In this document: one piece after another, positions 45,123 to 58,300 of the stretch
How the letters are laid out: every line of letters starts with the position of its first letter
Position numbering within the stretch: the stretch's first letter is position 1
Assembly (NCBI GenBank): GCA_033239525.1
Contig: BSYO01000011.1
Span: forward strand, 8,213,973 to 8,277,972
Source of the DNA: Nepenthes gracilis
Taxonomy: Eukaryota > Streptophyta > Magnoliopsida > Caryophyllales > Nepenthaceae
Direction: 5' to 3'
DNA: 64,000 nt
Translations under genes and position numbers: made by a program
The notes under the pieces: generated by a model
What the model was told of the DNA's origin: nothing
The model's input: the letters and a program-made list of their open reading frames with translations, nothing else
Database searches by the model: none

Positions 45123-46176
45123 TGATGGGTAGTCTAATAGCTGACAGCCCAATAAGAAAGCGGCCCAAAATTCAGAAAGGCTCAACGCGCATTAGACGAT
45201 CAACGCTAACGCGTTGACCGCCTAACACACAACAAACGGCCAACAGCGCTCATTCAAGACAGTCAATACTTCTGTTGACCGAAAGCACTGTAGCAACAGG
45301 CCGTGAGAGACAGTAAACCTAATACGGGCCAGGCCCAATTTTACAGACGATCTTGTATACGAAAAACAACGGTCCTTGCCATGATTACATGCTTTCCCAA
45401 AAGCTAATTTTCTCTAAAAAAGTAGTAATGGATTCAGCGCCAACGAAAGAATCTAACGGACACAAGAGCATGAAAAGAAAGCAGATAATTTAGAGATCCA
45501 TTACACTGTTCAAAAGAAAAACGATCCATCAAATCACGCTTACCAACTCAGAGAAGGCCGCCCAGCACCAGGCCGAGAAAGGTGGCTCTCCCACCATTTA
45601 TATAAACTTAGAGTTTCCACTCTGAAAAGGAGACGCTTTCAGAATACGCTTTCAAAGGAGCATGTTTTCTAAGACAAAAGAGACATCCTGATACAATCTT
45701 AGCTACGAACGCTTACAGTGTTTGAGCAAAACTCTCTCTCTCTCTCCCTCTCTGTAAAGCGTTTATCTTCTAATCCCACTCTAAGCCTCCAGATTGCAGA
45801 GTATCCTCCGGCCCTTTGAGAATCGTCCTCCAAAGTTTTCACGCTTTCGAGACACAGCTTCCACTCGTTCTCTGTGAACAGCAAGTTGGAAATCACACCC
45901 TCAATGAGTCACGGGATCATCTCTGCTTCTACAGGCCAACACTCCCAACAAATTTATTCTCTCTCACTTACACTTATCAGTTCACCTTCCACAGTTCGAA
46001 GGCTTTTTATTGATTTGAGCGTCGAAGTATTTTCGGTGGGACAACCTTCCGCTGGCACATGACCTCTCGTTTTTTGTAGTGGTGTGTATGATTCAGACTC
46101 AGTGAACGGAGTCAGATCAAATCAATCGGGCGAATCTAAATCTGTTCAAAGTCGGATCCAGGTATGCATCAAATAA
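45118..46176 (+). mobile_element. Solo LTR of a Tat-type element (1049 bp)
   Basis: The LTR is 45123-46171, from TGATGGGTAG to GGTATGCATCA, with termini TGATG/CATCA as in the Tat element. It is flanked by GATAA and AATAA, a one-mismatch 5-bp target duplication. It shares with the LTR at 37015 the GTTGACCG-type motifs near its start, TTTATATAAA (45597-45606, a likely TATA box), GAGCGTYGRAGTRTTTTCGG and GGGACAAC near its end. There is no internal region, so it formed by recombination between two LTRs. It ends 212 bp before the BASS4 start codon in the same orientation. Confidence 0.86.
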
Positions 46177-46383
46177 TATTAAAACAATTTATTTTTTTAT
46201 TTTATATAATAGAGAAATATTTATTTTTATAAAAATATTTGTTTTTATAATAAAGTAATTAAATATAAAAATAAATATTTTATTAATAATAAAATAAAAA
46301 TAAAATTTTTATTTTTTCCGATCAAATATGCCATAGATGTAAAATTATATTTTAGAAGCGTTGCAGCAGCAAGCTCACTGAAA
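46172..46383 (+). promoter_or_regulatory. BASS4 proximal promoter / 5' untranslated region
   Basis: This 212-bp, extremely AT-rich segment separates the solo LTR from the BASS4 ATG. TATATAAT at 46203-46210 could be a TATA box, giving a start roughly 140 bp before the ATG, but the surrounding A/T bias makes this uncertain. The ATG context, CTGAAAATGGCGG, has A at -3 and G at +4, favourable for plants. Confidence 0.45.
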
Positions 46384-49300
46384 ATGGCGGAAACGATCCA
46401 AGCATCCCCATCCTTTAGAGTGGCACGCTATTCTTATTCCTTCTCTCATCCTATTCTCTTCAATTCGCACTTTTCGGCTGACAGATTTCGATTCTCCGGC
46501 TTTCGCGGCAATTTAAAACTCAACTCCTCATTTCTCACCATACAACGCCGATTCATCGTAACTCCTATAGTAGCAACTTCACCATCCAATTCCGTAAGTT
46601 TTCCCTCTATTTCTTCAGATGTTTTATTCACAATTTTGTGATCCCAGTTTCCTCGACATTTGCGAAGAACGGATGAATTCAACTGTAAATAGAACTACAC
46701 AACTAGCCGATTAATTGACTTATTTGTCTCCGAGGACGTACTTTATTTTATTTTCTACTGGGCAGTTTTTGGATATGGAACTCCGGTAAAGCTAATTTTT
46801 TCTTTTTATTGTGGCCGGTTTCCAGCCAATTGAATTCTCAGGGTGCTAACTAAAAATAAATCCCTAGTCGTTGTACTTACGGCCTTTTCTTCTGTGGATT
46901 TCAGATAGACGGGAATCGAAATAGGCAACTTGAGGTTTCGGATTCATGGAATGTGCTAAATGGGGCGCGACCTCTACTTAAATTTGCGTCCAATAATTTT
47001 CTGCCATTAGGTAAGTGTTATGTCATTATTGCCTTTTCATATTCTCTAGCATTCTTGGTGTGTGATTTCTGTTTTTTTTTTAAGTATTTTGCTTTGTAAT
47101 TTAGCTGTTCTATTGCAGGAAATTGCTGGTCCTCACGTTTTCCTTATTCTTTCTGCTACAATTTGCTAATTTTGGTCGTTGTTGCATTTTCTTCACCTCA
47201 TTTTGGTCACTTTTTTGTATTGTACCCTACGTAAATGGTTCAGGAAGAATGTTTGCATGCTATTTGCTTTTGGATTGACATGCTTTTTCTGCTGTGGGTT
47301 GAGAAGGATGGATACCGACATGAATATAGATATGACACCTACAAGTTGACACATTATTTTTCTAAAAATGAGAATATTTCACGCCGGAACATGTTAACTA
47401 AAATCATAGTTTATATTTTTTAATTGATAAATAATACCATTTTGTACCAAATTAGTAATAAAAATGTATATTTTTATTTCTTTACAAAAAAAAAAAAAAC
47501 ATAGGCTAGTACTTAATCGAATCAATAGAAGTGAGTTATGATATGACATATTTAACAAACTATAATGGTAGGATAATAATAACGATATAACTTAACAAAC
47601 TAATTTAAATCTTAGTATAGCAATTTTTTTAGATATTAGTCGACATCTATATGTTATTCTTGCCACATTTTATTTTGTAATTGCCGAAAAACACAACATA
47701 TAAGCAAAAATTCCGAACAAAAATGTGTCCATAACATGTCCCAAGCGTGTTTGAATGTGTCCTAAGTGTGTCCAAGTTGTTTTTGAACGTGTTGAGGTAT
47801 GTCCGAAATGTGTTGGGGCGTGTCAATGTCAGATATGCTTTGGATACTAATACTTTAGCTTTGAGAGAGTGTTCGTGTTTCTTCGAATAGTCTTGCGGCC
47901 TCCAGTTTTTGTTGTTTCCATATTTTTGGTGTTAGCAATAATATAATATATGTCATGACTTGTTAATATGGTCTTCTTTGCAAGGGTGCTATTAGTCTAT
48001 GCGTTCTGCATATTGTTAGGGCTTACAACCTTTCTACCTAGGTGAGACATTAGAGCAATGAGCCTGTCTGCACTTCGAAGTAGATAAAAAAAAAAAGAGC
48101 TGGTCAATCTTTAAGCAATTGTGAGTAAGGTGGATACTTATGGGCAACAATGTCAAGTTTTGTCGAAATTATGTGTTGAACTCCTCTGTATGAGATTCCT
48201 AAATAAAGGTAATGGTACAGTGAGAGAAAGACGGGAAAGTGCAGACAACTGAATTCAATAAACCTTTATGTGCCCAGGCAGAAGAACTCTGATTAAAAGT
48301 ACATGTCAATGAAATGCATTAGAAGATCATTAATACTTGTTACAATGGTGGTAAGCATTGTGAAAGTGCATTGTCATGGATGCTCCCTAAAATCTCACCC
48401 ATGGAATATTACAAATGAGAGCAAATAAAGCACCCTCCACTAGAAGCAAGCCTTCTTGGTTCCCTGTAAATGAAGAAACTGTGTTGTGGCGCATCCTGGC
48501 AGCAGTAGGAGATGACCATGGCTTGTTTTGGAAAGAACACAAATTCTTTCGTTTTCAAGTAGGGGAAACCCAAAACCAAAGAAGAAAGAGCAATGGTGCA
48601 TACATGAGTCTCATTGTTATGCAACACATGCAAATGAGACGAGCAGAAAAGTTCATGGGAGATCCTAATATTCTTTCACGAAGAAGTCTCAATCAACTCA
48701 AAGCAAATAAAGTACATTCAGAGAACCTAACCCTTATTGCTTCCCTATAAATGTGAAAAATGGATCTTTGGCATATCCTGGTCAATCCAAAGTCCAGAAA
48801 AAATAATGAGGAGTAAAGAATAGCTGGACTTGATTCCTTTAAGGTACCTTTGCCTGTTTTCATATTTTTGCTGTCCTTTGAGAATGTGAAAAGAAAAGAA
48901 AAGTTATTGCATTTTGCAACTCCTATATGTTTTCCATCTTTGTGTTGCTGTTCATGTTTGTTGGTCCTTGTGGTCTCCATGTCCAGCAACCTTTGGAGAG
49001 AGGGTCTTGTGCCGTTCAAATTTTGGTAGAGCTGGACCTAATTCTGTTGAGTAGCTTGAGATGGTGCAGTTTAGATAGGTATAGCTAATCAGCATTTAAT
49101 TACTTCATTTCCTAATTGTTTAACTGTCTGCACTCTGCAGTGTGGTTATCTCACCAAGTGTGGTATAATTGGTACAAAATACAAATAGATTCTTTGAGCC
49201 TTGCTAAGTTATTGAGAAAAAAATTCTTGGCTGCATGGAATGTTGTTCTTTGGATGATCATTGATCTATTTTCCTTGATTACTATGATTTCCTAAGTTCG

Positions 49301-52300
49301 TATCTCTAGTTACCATTCTTTTTAATAATATTGAAAGTGAATTACCTGCTAACTTTTTGAAACTTTTTGTTTATATGAAATTGCCTGAAGCTCTTATTGG
49401 TGGAGTGGTTTTTGGACTCGCAAATCCTAGTATTGGTTGTCTCGCCGATCGATATTACTTGTCAAAAATGAGCACATTTTGTATATTTATAATATCAGGT
49501 GAGATTTCTCCGGACAAGACCCTTGATTTGTAATATTTGTTGTATGATCACATTCTCATATTTCTCGTGATATAGGTTTGACATTGCGCAGTGAAGAAAT
49601 TGCTGCAGCTGTCAAAGCATGGCCTGTTGGAATTTTCGGGCTAGTATGATATCTGATAACTCACATGCCATTGTTACTTTGTGGGTTCTTCTTTGCAAAA
49701 TTTTTCTGTTTTTGTATTGATATATTCATGCTGGTTCAAGATCCAGTTGCTAACAACAATAGTTAGAAACTTTAGTTAACCTACACCAATGTGGACTTTC
49801 CGCAAGAGGTAGTTCTGAAACAGGACATCTTAGAATGTTTTTCATTTCAGGTTTCAATTAACATAAGCTGGATGGATTTTAGAAATGCTAATATGCTAGT
49901 ATTGTTCCCCAATAACATATCCTCAATTTATTTTCCTAGAATTGTTCCCCTATAATATATCCTCAATGGATTTAAGTTGCTGAGTTGTACTCATCATAAG
50001 GGAAAAACGGAAAGGGTTGAGGAGTTCATACTACCATGTCAGATCAAAGTTCATGCCATTGTGCAATTGTGGAATATGTGCCACTTTTGGTTTCATTGAA
50101 CTTCAATCATTGAAGGCCTTATTTTTGTTGGTACTTTTTTTGTGGTTTATTTTGATGATGATATATGAATTTTTCAGCATTTTTCTTCCGATTTCAGTCT
50201 ATGCAGGCTTCTAGGATATTATTCACTCATTGTTTCTCCTTCCAATGCAGGCTTCTATACTATTATTCAGTCCTGTTTTTTCAAGGCTTATATTGCAATT
50301 CAATCTTCAGCCTCCAGAATTTGCAACTGGTTTGACTTTTTGATTTTGTTGTTAAAGCTGTTATTTCATGACTTAAAGCATATTTTATGTTTCTTTTTGC
50401 TGTTGCTAATGATGTATGCTATACTTTTTAGTTGTTTGGAATTTGTGACATTTGGTGAAGAAATTTTAAAGCAGGTTTTTCCAAGATGGTCAATGCTTAC
50501 AGTAAATGATACAAGTTGCTTTTATTTAGTGATTTGCTAATGAGTTCCACAGTCTTCAAATGGGTTTTTTATAATGTCATTAAAACGTTTCGTCCCACTA
50601 TGTTGGCCGATCTACATCAAATTTTCTTTGAGATCTAAATAATGAATAGTGCAGTTTTCTAAATTTTCCTTTCATTTTTTATAACATGTGCGAACTTAGT
50701 AATTGAGCAAAGAATTTCTGGATCTGTTTGAGTTGAGTTGAGAGAGCGGTGCTTGCCATGCTTTGGGTAATACAGAATCTGTTGATTGAAATATCTATAG
50801 ACGTTCAACATCAAGTCTGGACTCTAGATAAGATTGTGAGGGAGGCCTCACAGAAATTGTGAGTGGATTGGTACTTTTAGATGTTGGCTGGTTATTTAAC
50901 AATCAAATGAGGGAAAGACATTAATGATGAACCTCAATGGATCATGTAAGTGATTATTCTTGGCTGCAAGAGATGTGTTAGGCAGTTTACATGGATATGG
51001 CTTGCGGGGAATAATAGTAATTCGGATTGTGTGACTATATGCCATTTTTCAGTAGCTTTAAGTTGCTTGTCTTAGATTCCATACTTTGAAGTGCATGGCC
51101 ATCACTCCAATGGTAGGATTTTTATTGCACATTTATTCCAAGTTTAAGGTTCTCGCATCAACTGATACGGTTTGATGACATTCTTAGTCTTTCCAAACTG
51201 CATGTTCTGCATCTATGCTTGTGCACAGAAGTGCATAAGCTCTGAATTACACGTGCATCACTGTGTTTGCATGTCTTTATGTTTATTCATGTCAATGTGC
51301 ATGTCAGTGAATGTTCACAGTAGATTTCCCTCAATCTATATGTTGTCAGCGTATCCATGCACTTGTATGCCAATGGTTTTGTGGTGTATTTGTGGCTGAT
51401 ATATGATTTTGTGGTTCATTTTGTAGATAATATATGCTTTTGTAGTTTATTTGAAGATGATATATAATTCGCTGGTTTTCACAGGACTAGCAATATTCAA
51501 CTGCATGCCCACTACACTATCAAGTGGGGTGGCACTGACTCAAGTATGGCTTTATCTGATACATCCACAACTGTGTCTTTACCATCTAAGATTTTGATAT
51601 GGTGATGGTAGTGTTGAGTGTTCACCTGATGCAGCTTGCTGGAGGAAATTCTGCACTTGCTCTTTCAATGACAGTGATTTCAAACTTGTTAGGAATTCTA
51701 GTTGTAAGTTGTTGGAGCCTTACTATTATCACCCTTGAGAAATTCTATTTGGTTTACATATTTATTTGGAATTTCAGGTTTTGTGATTCCATGATGTTGG
51801 CAAATGACATAAATATAGATGTCTGAGTATTTTTAAATTCTATAATCAAGTATACTACAGTGTTCAATTTCTTGGCAAAGAAAAAAGATCTAGCAGAGTG
51901 TATATATTACTCAAATGTGTACTTTTCCTTGTTCCTGTGGCTTTGCGAAGTTCTGAAATCCGCACTTAGGGAAAAAAAGCTTTCAATAAACTTTTATAAT
52001 CATAGCCAATTAGGTGAGCTTGAAAAACTTTTCCTAGATGTTACCTCTGCTAAAATGCTGGGACTTTTTGGCTGGTAGCCTTGTATTGCACTACCAAGGT
52101 ACCACCTTATATGTCTGGTGCTCCAGAGCAGGGTATGACAGTTGAGCTTGATATGATCCTAAATGATAATACTTCTGTTTTTCTCTATTGGTGCTTCTTC
52201 CATCCATTAGTGTTTGTGTGAAATATAGTGGCAAATATCTGACTTGTTGGCTGCACCAAATGATATTCATTCTCATTTTCACTGGGTGGTGCTGCATTTG

Positions 52301-55300
52301 TGATGACAGTGCCAGTGAAAACTTCCTGTAAGATTGAAATGGTTTGTAATGCTATCATACAATCAGTATTGTGGAGAGCTGGACCTGCCCACGGCCGTCG
52401 CCCGGATCTGACTATGCGTCAAAATCATAAATCTCGAAAACATCATTTATTTCATAGCATAAAGATAAATACGATCGCTAAGGTCTAAAATATCCAATGC
52501 ATCCAAAACTCGAAGAAAAATATAGCCCCAAAAACCGTCAAAATAAAACATGAGTATTTGAATGCATTTCTATGACATAAAATGAATAAACACGTCTTTA
52601 GCTAAGCTCTAAAAGACGCTAAAGTCCACAGCTAACTTTTCAGTGTTAGAGTTGGCCATCTCTATCCTGTGCTACTATGGAAGAAAGAAATAATAATGAT
52701 GAGCTAAAAGCTCAGCAAGTAACTCTGACCGAAGTCAATAACAGTAGAAAATAAGCAATTTAGGAAACTCATCTGCCAAAATAAGATCCAAGATAATAAA
52801 CAATATATAGAAGCGATAGTCGTCCCTAGATATCAATAAAGCAACAACTAATTGGTCAACAATGACAGCTTAATAAATGATATGAATAAACAACATCAAT
52901 GATGCCCACTCTATGAACGATCTCAATATCTCGAAGGATATCCACTAGATCCCAAAGAATCTCAATAAATATAATGAGGTCTCACAGTATCTAAAATACT
53001 AAGATCCTCTCTTGGATTTTCTAAAAATCCAACTCAATGTGAGTTCATAATAATATGAGATATTAACAAATCCCTATAGATGTTATCTAGCCACTCTGAC
53101 TAAAGGTTGTGTATTTATACCCTCATCAGCAGGGTGACTATCTTGAGGTTATTAACATTTATGTTATTCTCATTACTCTTACAATCCTCACAAAGGTTAC
53201 ATACGTAATATGATTATATCATCTATGATGCCTCTCATTCATGATATCTCAAATATAATCTCAATGCAATGGTTATAAGGTTGCAAGTATCCTATGTAAC
53301 ATCTTAGATGTTTTCAGTGATATTTGTTTGAATAAATAATATTTTTAATTGTATAATTTAATTAATCCAATGGGTCCAAGCCTTACAAGGCTAGTAAAAA
53401 ATGGTCTTGATTGTGCAATTATTTAGGATGGACGATCCATTACATCATGGATTAGGTTAGATTTGCTCATTTAACATTATTACCAAGTAGAATTTATTTC
53501 CTAGATTTTATGAGGTTTTAATAATTTGTCCAAATTTTTAGAAGGTTAAAAATTTGGAGAGATAATGTTATGAAATTTAATGGAGAATATTTCCTAGAAG
53601 TATGGACTTTAGCCTTCCCTATGTAATAGACAATTACGAGTACGTTAGCCTAATTTTTGGTGGTCGAATTTAAAGTCTATCATAGCCATACTAAGGTAAA
53701 ATTTCGGGGTGGAAAATAGGAGCTGGTTAAAGTGATTTCATGGGAATATATGGTGGCCAAATTAGATGTAAATTTTATAAGTAGTTAGTGATATATGGAG
53801 TCATGGATTATTATAACGAAATTGGTTAGTAAGTTAGCTATATTTTATGAGGTTGGTTATATGGAGATAAAAGATTTAACCATCTCTAATCAAACCAAGT
53901 TGACCAAACCTTTTTGTGCCCAACTCTAGCAAGTGGTTGGCTATAATTTTGAGAATTAAAATCATAGTGGTTGGAGACCCTAAAAATGTGATTTCAGCTG
54001 TGGACTTCAATGACCATAACCGAATAAATTGTGACAATTGTTGGAGTCAAGATTGCATGAACACATTTAGTTAAGGGATTGCAAAAATTAAGGAGTCAAT
54101 TGTTATAAATAAGGACATTATCAACCTTCTCTCTTCAAGAGAATTTGTAGGATGACCCTAATAAAGTCAAGCTAGCTGTCCTAAAATGGTTGGTGAGAAA
54201 AATTAGGAATGCTTTTAAGTGGTTATTACAATTTTTTGAGTCAAAAGCTTATAAATTTTCTCAGCTAAAAGTAGGGAGTTTGGTCACATAGATGGAAAAG
54301 AGAATTTGCTTGATTTTTTAGGTAGAATTGGGATTTGAATATCTTCCCAATTGGTTGAATTGTCAAGGAGGTGGTCGAGTATAAGGGGATGGTTATGCAA
54401 GGAGGTTAGTCAAGTGGGAATCCAAGATAATTGCAACCACTAGCTAGGTGATTAGTTACATCAATGTGAGTCAAAAGAGGTTGTTAGTGGTTGCTAATAA
54501 GGGGATTTGGCTGCCATGAATAGGAGGAAATCAAGCCAATAATCTTAAGAGATAGGAGAGGGAAAAAAACTACCTAGAAACAGATCCCCACCTTCTATAA
54601 ATAAGGACTTTGAAACCTGTCTTTCTTTCCTTATTTGCTTGGCTTCCCAAGAAGGAGAGGAGCAGCCATGTGTTCTTCGTGAAGTCAAGTGACCGAGGTG
54701 GAGGAAAAGAGGAAGGAAATAAGGAGCATCCAACTTTAGGCAAGCAACTTATGGCTTTCTTTATTTCATCTCTTGAATTTCTCTAGTGAATTTTTACATA
54801 TTCATGTATGCTTTACACATTTATCTTCTTGAATTGAGTGGTTTTTGGTTAAGGGTGATAATGAAATAGCTATGTAGTAATGGAAATATTGCAAATAACT
54901 TGTGACCTTCCATTTTTTAGCAAGTAGACTTGTGACCTTCCTATTTCTAGCAGGTTATTCTTGATTTTTCTATTGAAATCAATGGATATTATTCATGTAT
55001 GTCACGGCCGTAGAGGATTGTTTAAAGGGACAATTATAATTTAGAAGGAAAATTAAGTATGTTGATTGAGAGGTAGTTTTCTAGACATTGAAATAAAATG
55101 TATTATTTTGATTCTGATAAAATGATCTTATAATGATTAGAATTAGAATTTGAATTCTATTAGGAATGGCTAAGAAACATTTTGGCATTGATGAGTTACT
55201 TGATTTCATTATTCTATAACACATTGGTGCACGTGTGTTGGTTTGATGTGGATAAAGTGTGGAGACAAAGTTGGGCCTTTGCATGAGTGCTTATCAGATG

Positions 55301-58300
55301 TGTATTAGGTGCCAATGTTTTGGTCAAAATGCGCACGAGCGTCTAACAGGCGTTATTAAATGCCAATATTTTGGTTGGCATTCGGTGCCAATATTTTGGC
55401 ATCAGGTCCCAACACATATGAGCGCATTTCAACCATAGCGATATTGTTTAAAATACTCTCATGCATGAATTAGGCACATTATGCCGAATTATTTCTATGT
55501 TACTTTTATGATGCATGTTAATTAATATGCTAGAAAAGATGAGGCACGACTATCAATTTCCTTAGGGGTGAGTTTAGGGATTTAATACTTAACAATCATG
55601 GCTATAAGATGAATTGAAGGAAAAGCTTAAGGAATTTCATGGTTTGATTTGGGAAATTATGATGTAAGAAAAGAGAGTTGTTGGTTTCCCTTAATAGCCA
55701 TGTGGTAAGGGTTAGAGTAGGGAAAATACTAGCTTATTAGTAACTTTTGACTTGATTTGATTGATTAAGAGTAAGTGGAAAGGAATATACTATGGCTAAA
55801 CTTGATAGATAGAGAAGTTTTGTAGCCCTGGTGAGAAGTGATTGTATAGAACACTTAGGTATTCTTGTTATTCCTCAATATTCATGAATTCTTTTGCATT
55901 CCTTTCGAATTGTGTGAGTATGTATTGGCATTCTATGGCTAAGTAAAGGAGAGCGCATAGAAACACTAAGGTATCTAGTTGAATGGGAGTTTACGATACC
56001 TTAGTGTAACTTGCACTTTTTTAATATTTATTCCATATCTGATGGTAGAGGTCGATGGATTTAAAGGTAGGATACTTATTGACTTGTGACCATTTTATAA
56101 AGTGATATCAAAGATATTGTTGGCGATGGGTATCATAGGTGGTATGAGCATGCTACGGGTGTAACTTTTAGGAGGATTATAGGAATTGTGAGGATACTAT
56201 ATATGTTGGGTAATTTTGTGGTACTTATCTAACTATTAAAGGTGTAAATGTACGGCCTTTGGTCACAAGGGCAAAATAAGATCTATAGGGAGTTTGATAT
56301 CCCATATTGTGATGACCTCATATAAAGTTAGATTTTTCGAAAACCCAAGAGAGGATTTTAGTATCACGGATATTTTGAGACCTCAGTATATTGATTTGGG
56401 TTTCTGGGACCCTGTGGATGTCCTTCAGGTTGTTGTTATTCAATTTATATCATATTTATTTATTTTTGATACTGATGTTGAGTTGTTTTATTGATGATGA
56501 TATGGGGACAATTATTGTTTTATATATATTGTATATTGTTGGAGTTTGTTTTAATAGATGAGTTCCCTTGATAGCTTGATGTTTCTCTTATTGTTGACAT
56601 TTGTTAGAGTTATTTATTGGGTATTTAGCTCATTCATACTATATCTTTCTTCTAGAGTAGTAGGATTAGCAGATAATGATTCTAGAGTAAGATAGAATTG
56701 AGGATGATAGAGATTATGGAGACTAGCTATAAAGGATGTTTATTTTTATTTATATTCTAGAGATATATTCGGTTATGTTTTTAAATTTTGTTGGGATGTT
56801 GGGCTTATGTTTTTTCTCAAAATTTTGATGTATGAGGATTTTTTGCTCATGGTAGTTATGCCTTATTATTTATATTTATGTTACGATGATGATTTGAGAC
56901 TTACAGTTTTTCATGTGGTTGGATTTGGGCAGTGGTTGTGGATTGGCTTTGGGTTGCCACATCCCACCTAAAAAATCAATCGACCTTTGCCACCGAAAAT
57001 AAATAAGTATCGAAAAAGTGTAGATTATGTTAATATCTCATAAACTTCTATTCACCTAGATATCTTAGAATTTTTGTATGCTCTCCTTTAATTAGTCATG
57101 AATTGTCAAGAAATGTACTTAAGTGATTTGAAAGGCAATGCTAACAAAATCATGACAATTGAGGAAATCAAGATGAGTACCTAAGTACCTTATACGGTCA
57201 CCTCTTGCTAAGTTCTACCAAAATCCTCTAACTAATGAGTCTAATCTTAGGTTTTTTTCTAATCATCCTTAATCAATCACATAGAGTGACGATTTACTAA
57301 CATGTTTGAACCAATTCTAGTCCTAGCCCCACCACATGGCCCACTAGAGGTTTTTTGTAGGCCAAGATTATGAAAATTTCTAGGATTCTCATCCAAATGA
57401 TCTTATGACATAATTATAATATCCTTGACTCTCCTGCCAATATCACCAAGGTTTTGGCAACCATCTTCATGGCCTTACCATGTGAAGGCATCATTTTTCT
57501 AGCATATAGTCTATTATTCATTAAGGAAAAATCATAGATCTATAAATCATCATACAATTTATGTATGCACATGATTCACCCTAATGAATTCTCAACGTGC
57601 ATCCGGCCTACGCAAAAACTATGTGTGCCACTTTTAGATCTTGATAGATTAGGATCTAATGTGCATCACAAAGTCATGGATCTAGAATATACTATTGAGT
57701 ACCATAACTATCTAGATAAGATGATCAAAATTTCCATCATTAGTCTCAAAATTCGAAATGGAGATACTACTAAAGCCTACAAAATGATGTATTCAACATT
57801 GGAGGTAACGATTCTCATACAACATTCTTGTCATTTTTCAAGTCTTAATTGATCGTTTATTTTCTATCACCAAACGGAGACATAGTATTTAATTTATGAT
57901 GATGAAGGCATGGACCATAAAAGAACATGTGACAATTACTTGGAGGAAGATTTACAAAGAAGGTTACAAGTAAATTTGCCTTAGGATATTTACTCCTCAA
58001 TTTTCCTTCTCTCTTCTCCTCGGCTGGCTCTCTCCCAAGTCGGTTTTCTCCTCCTTACTTTTAACTTGGATGACAAATGGGAGGGTAAAAAAAATGAGGA
58101 AATACAAGGGCTGTAATAATAAATGTTAACTAGTGATTTTCTCTTTCCTATCTATTCGAAATATGGAGGGAAAAATGGCAGAGGTATCATACTTCAAATC
58201 AACCGAAACCACCCTCAAATGTTGCTAATTGACCACTTAAGTTTGACCACCAAAGATTAAGTTAACTGCCTAACAACTTGTTCTTGAGTTGCATACAAAT

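Noticed and set aside
48415..48750. 111-codon plus-strand frame within BASS4 intron 2
   Set aside because: It overlaps a diverged duplication, contains no domain and lies between two well-supported exons.
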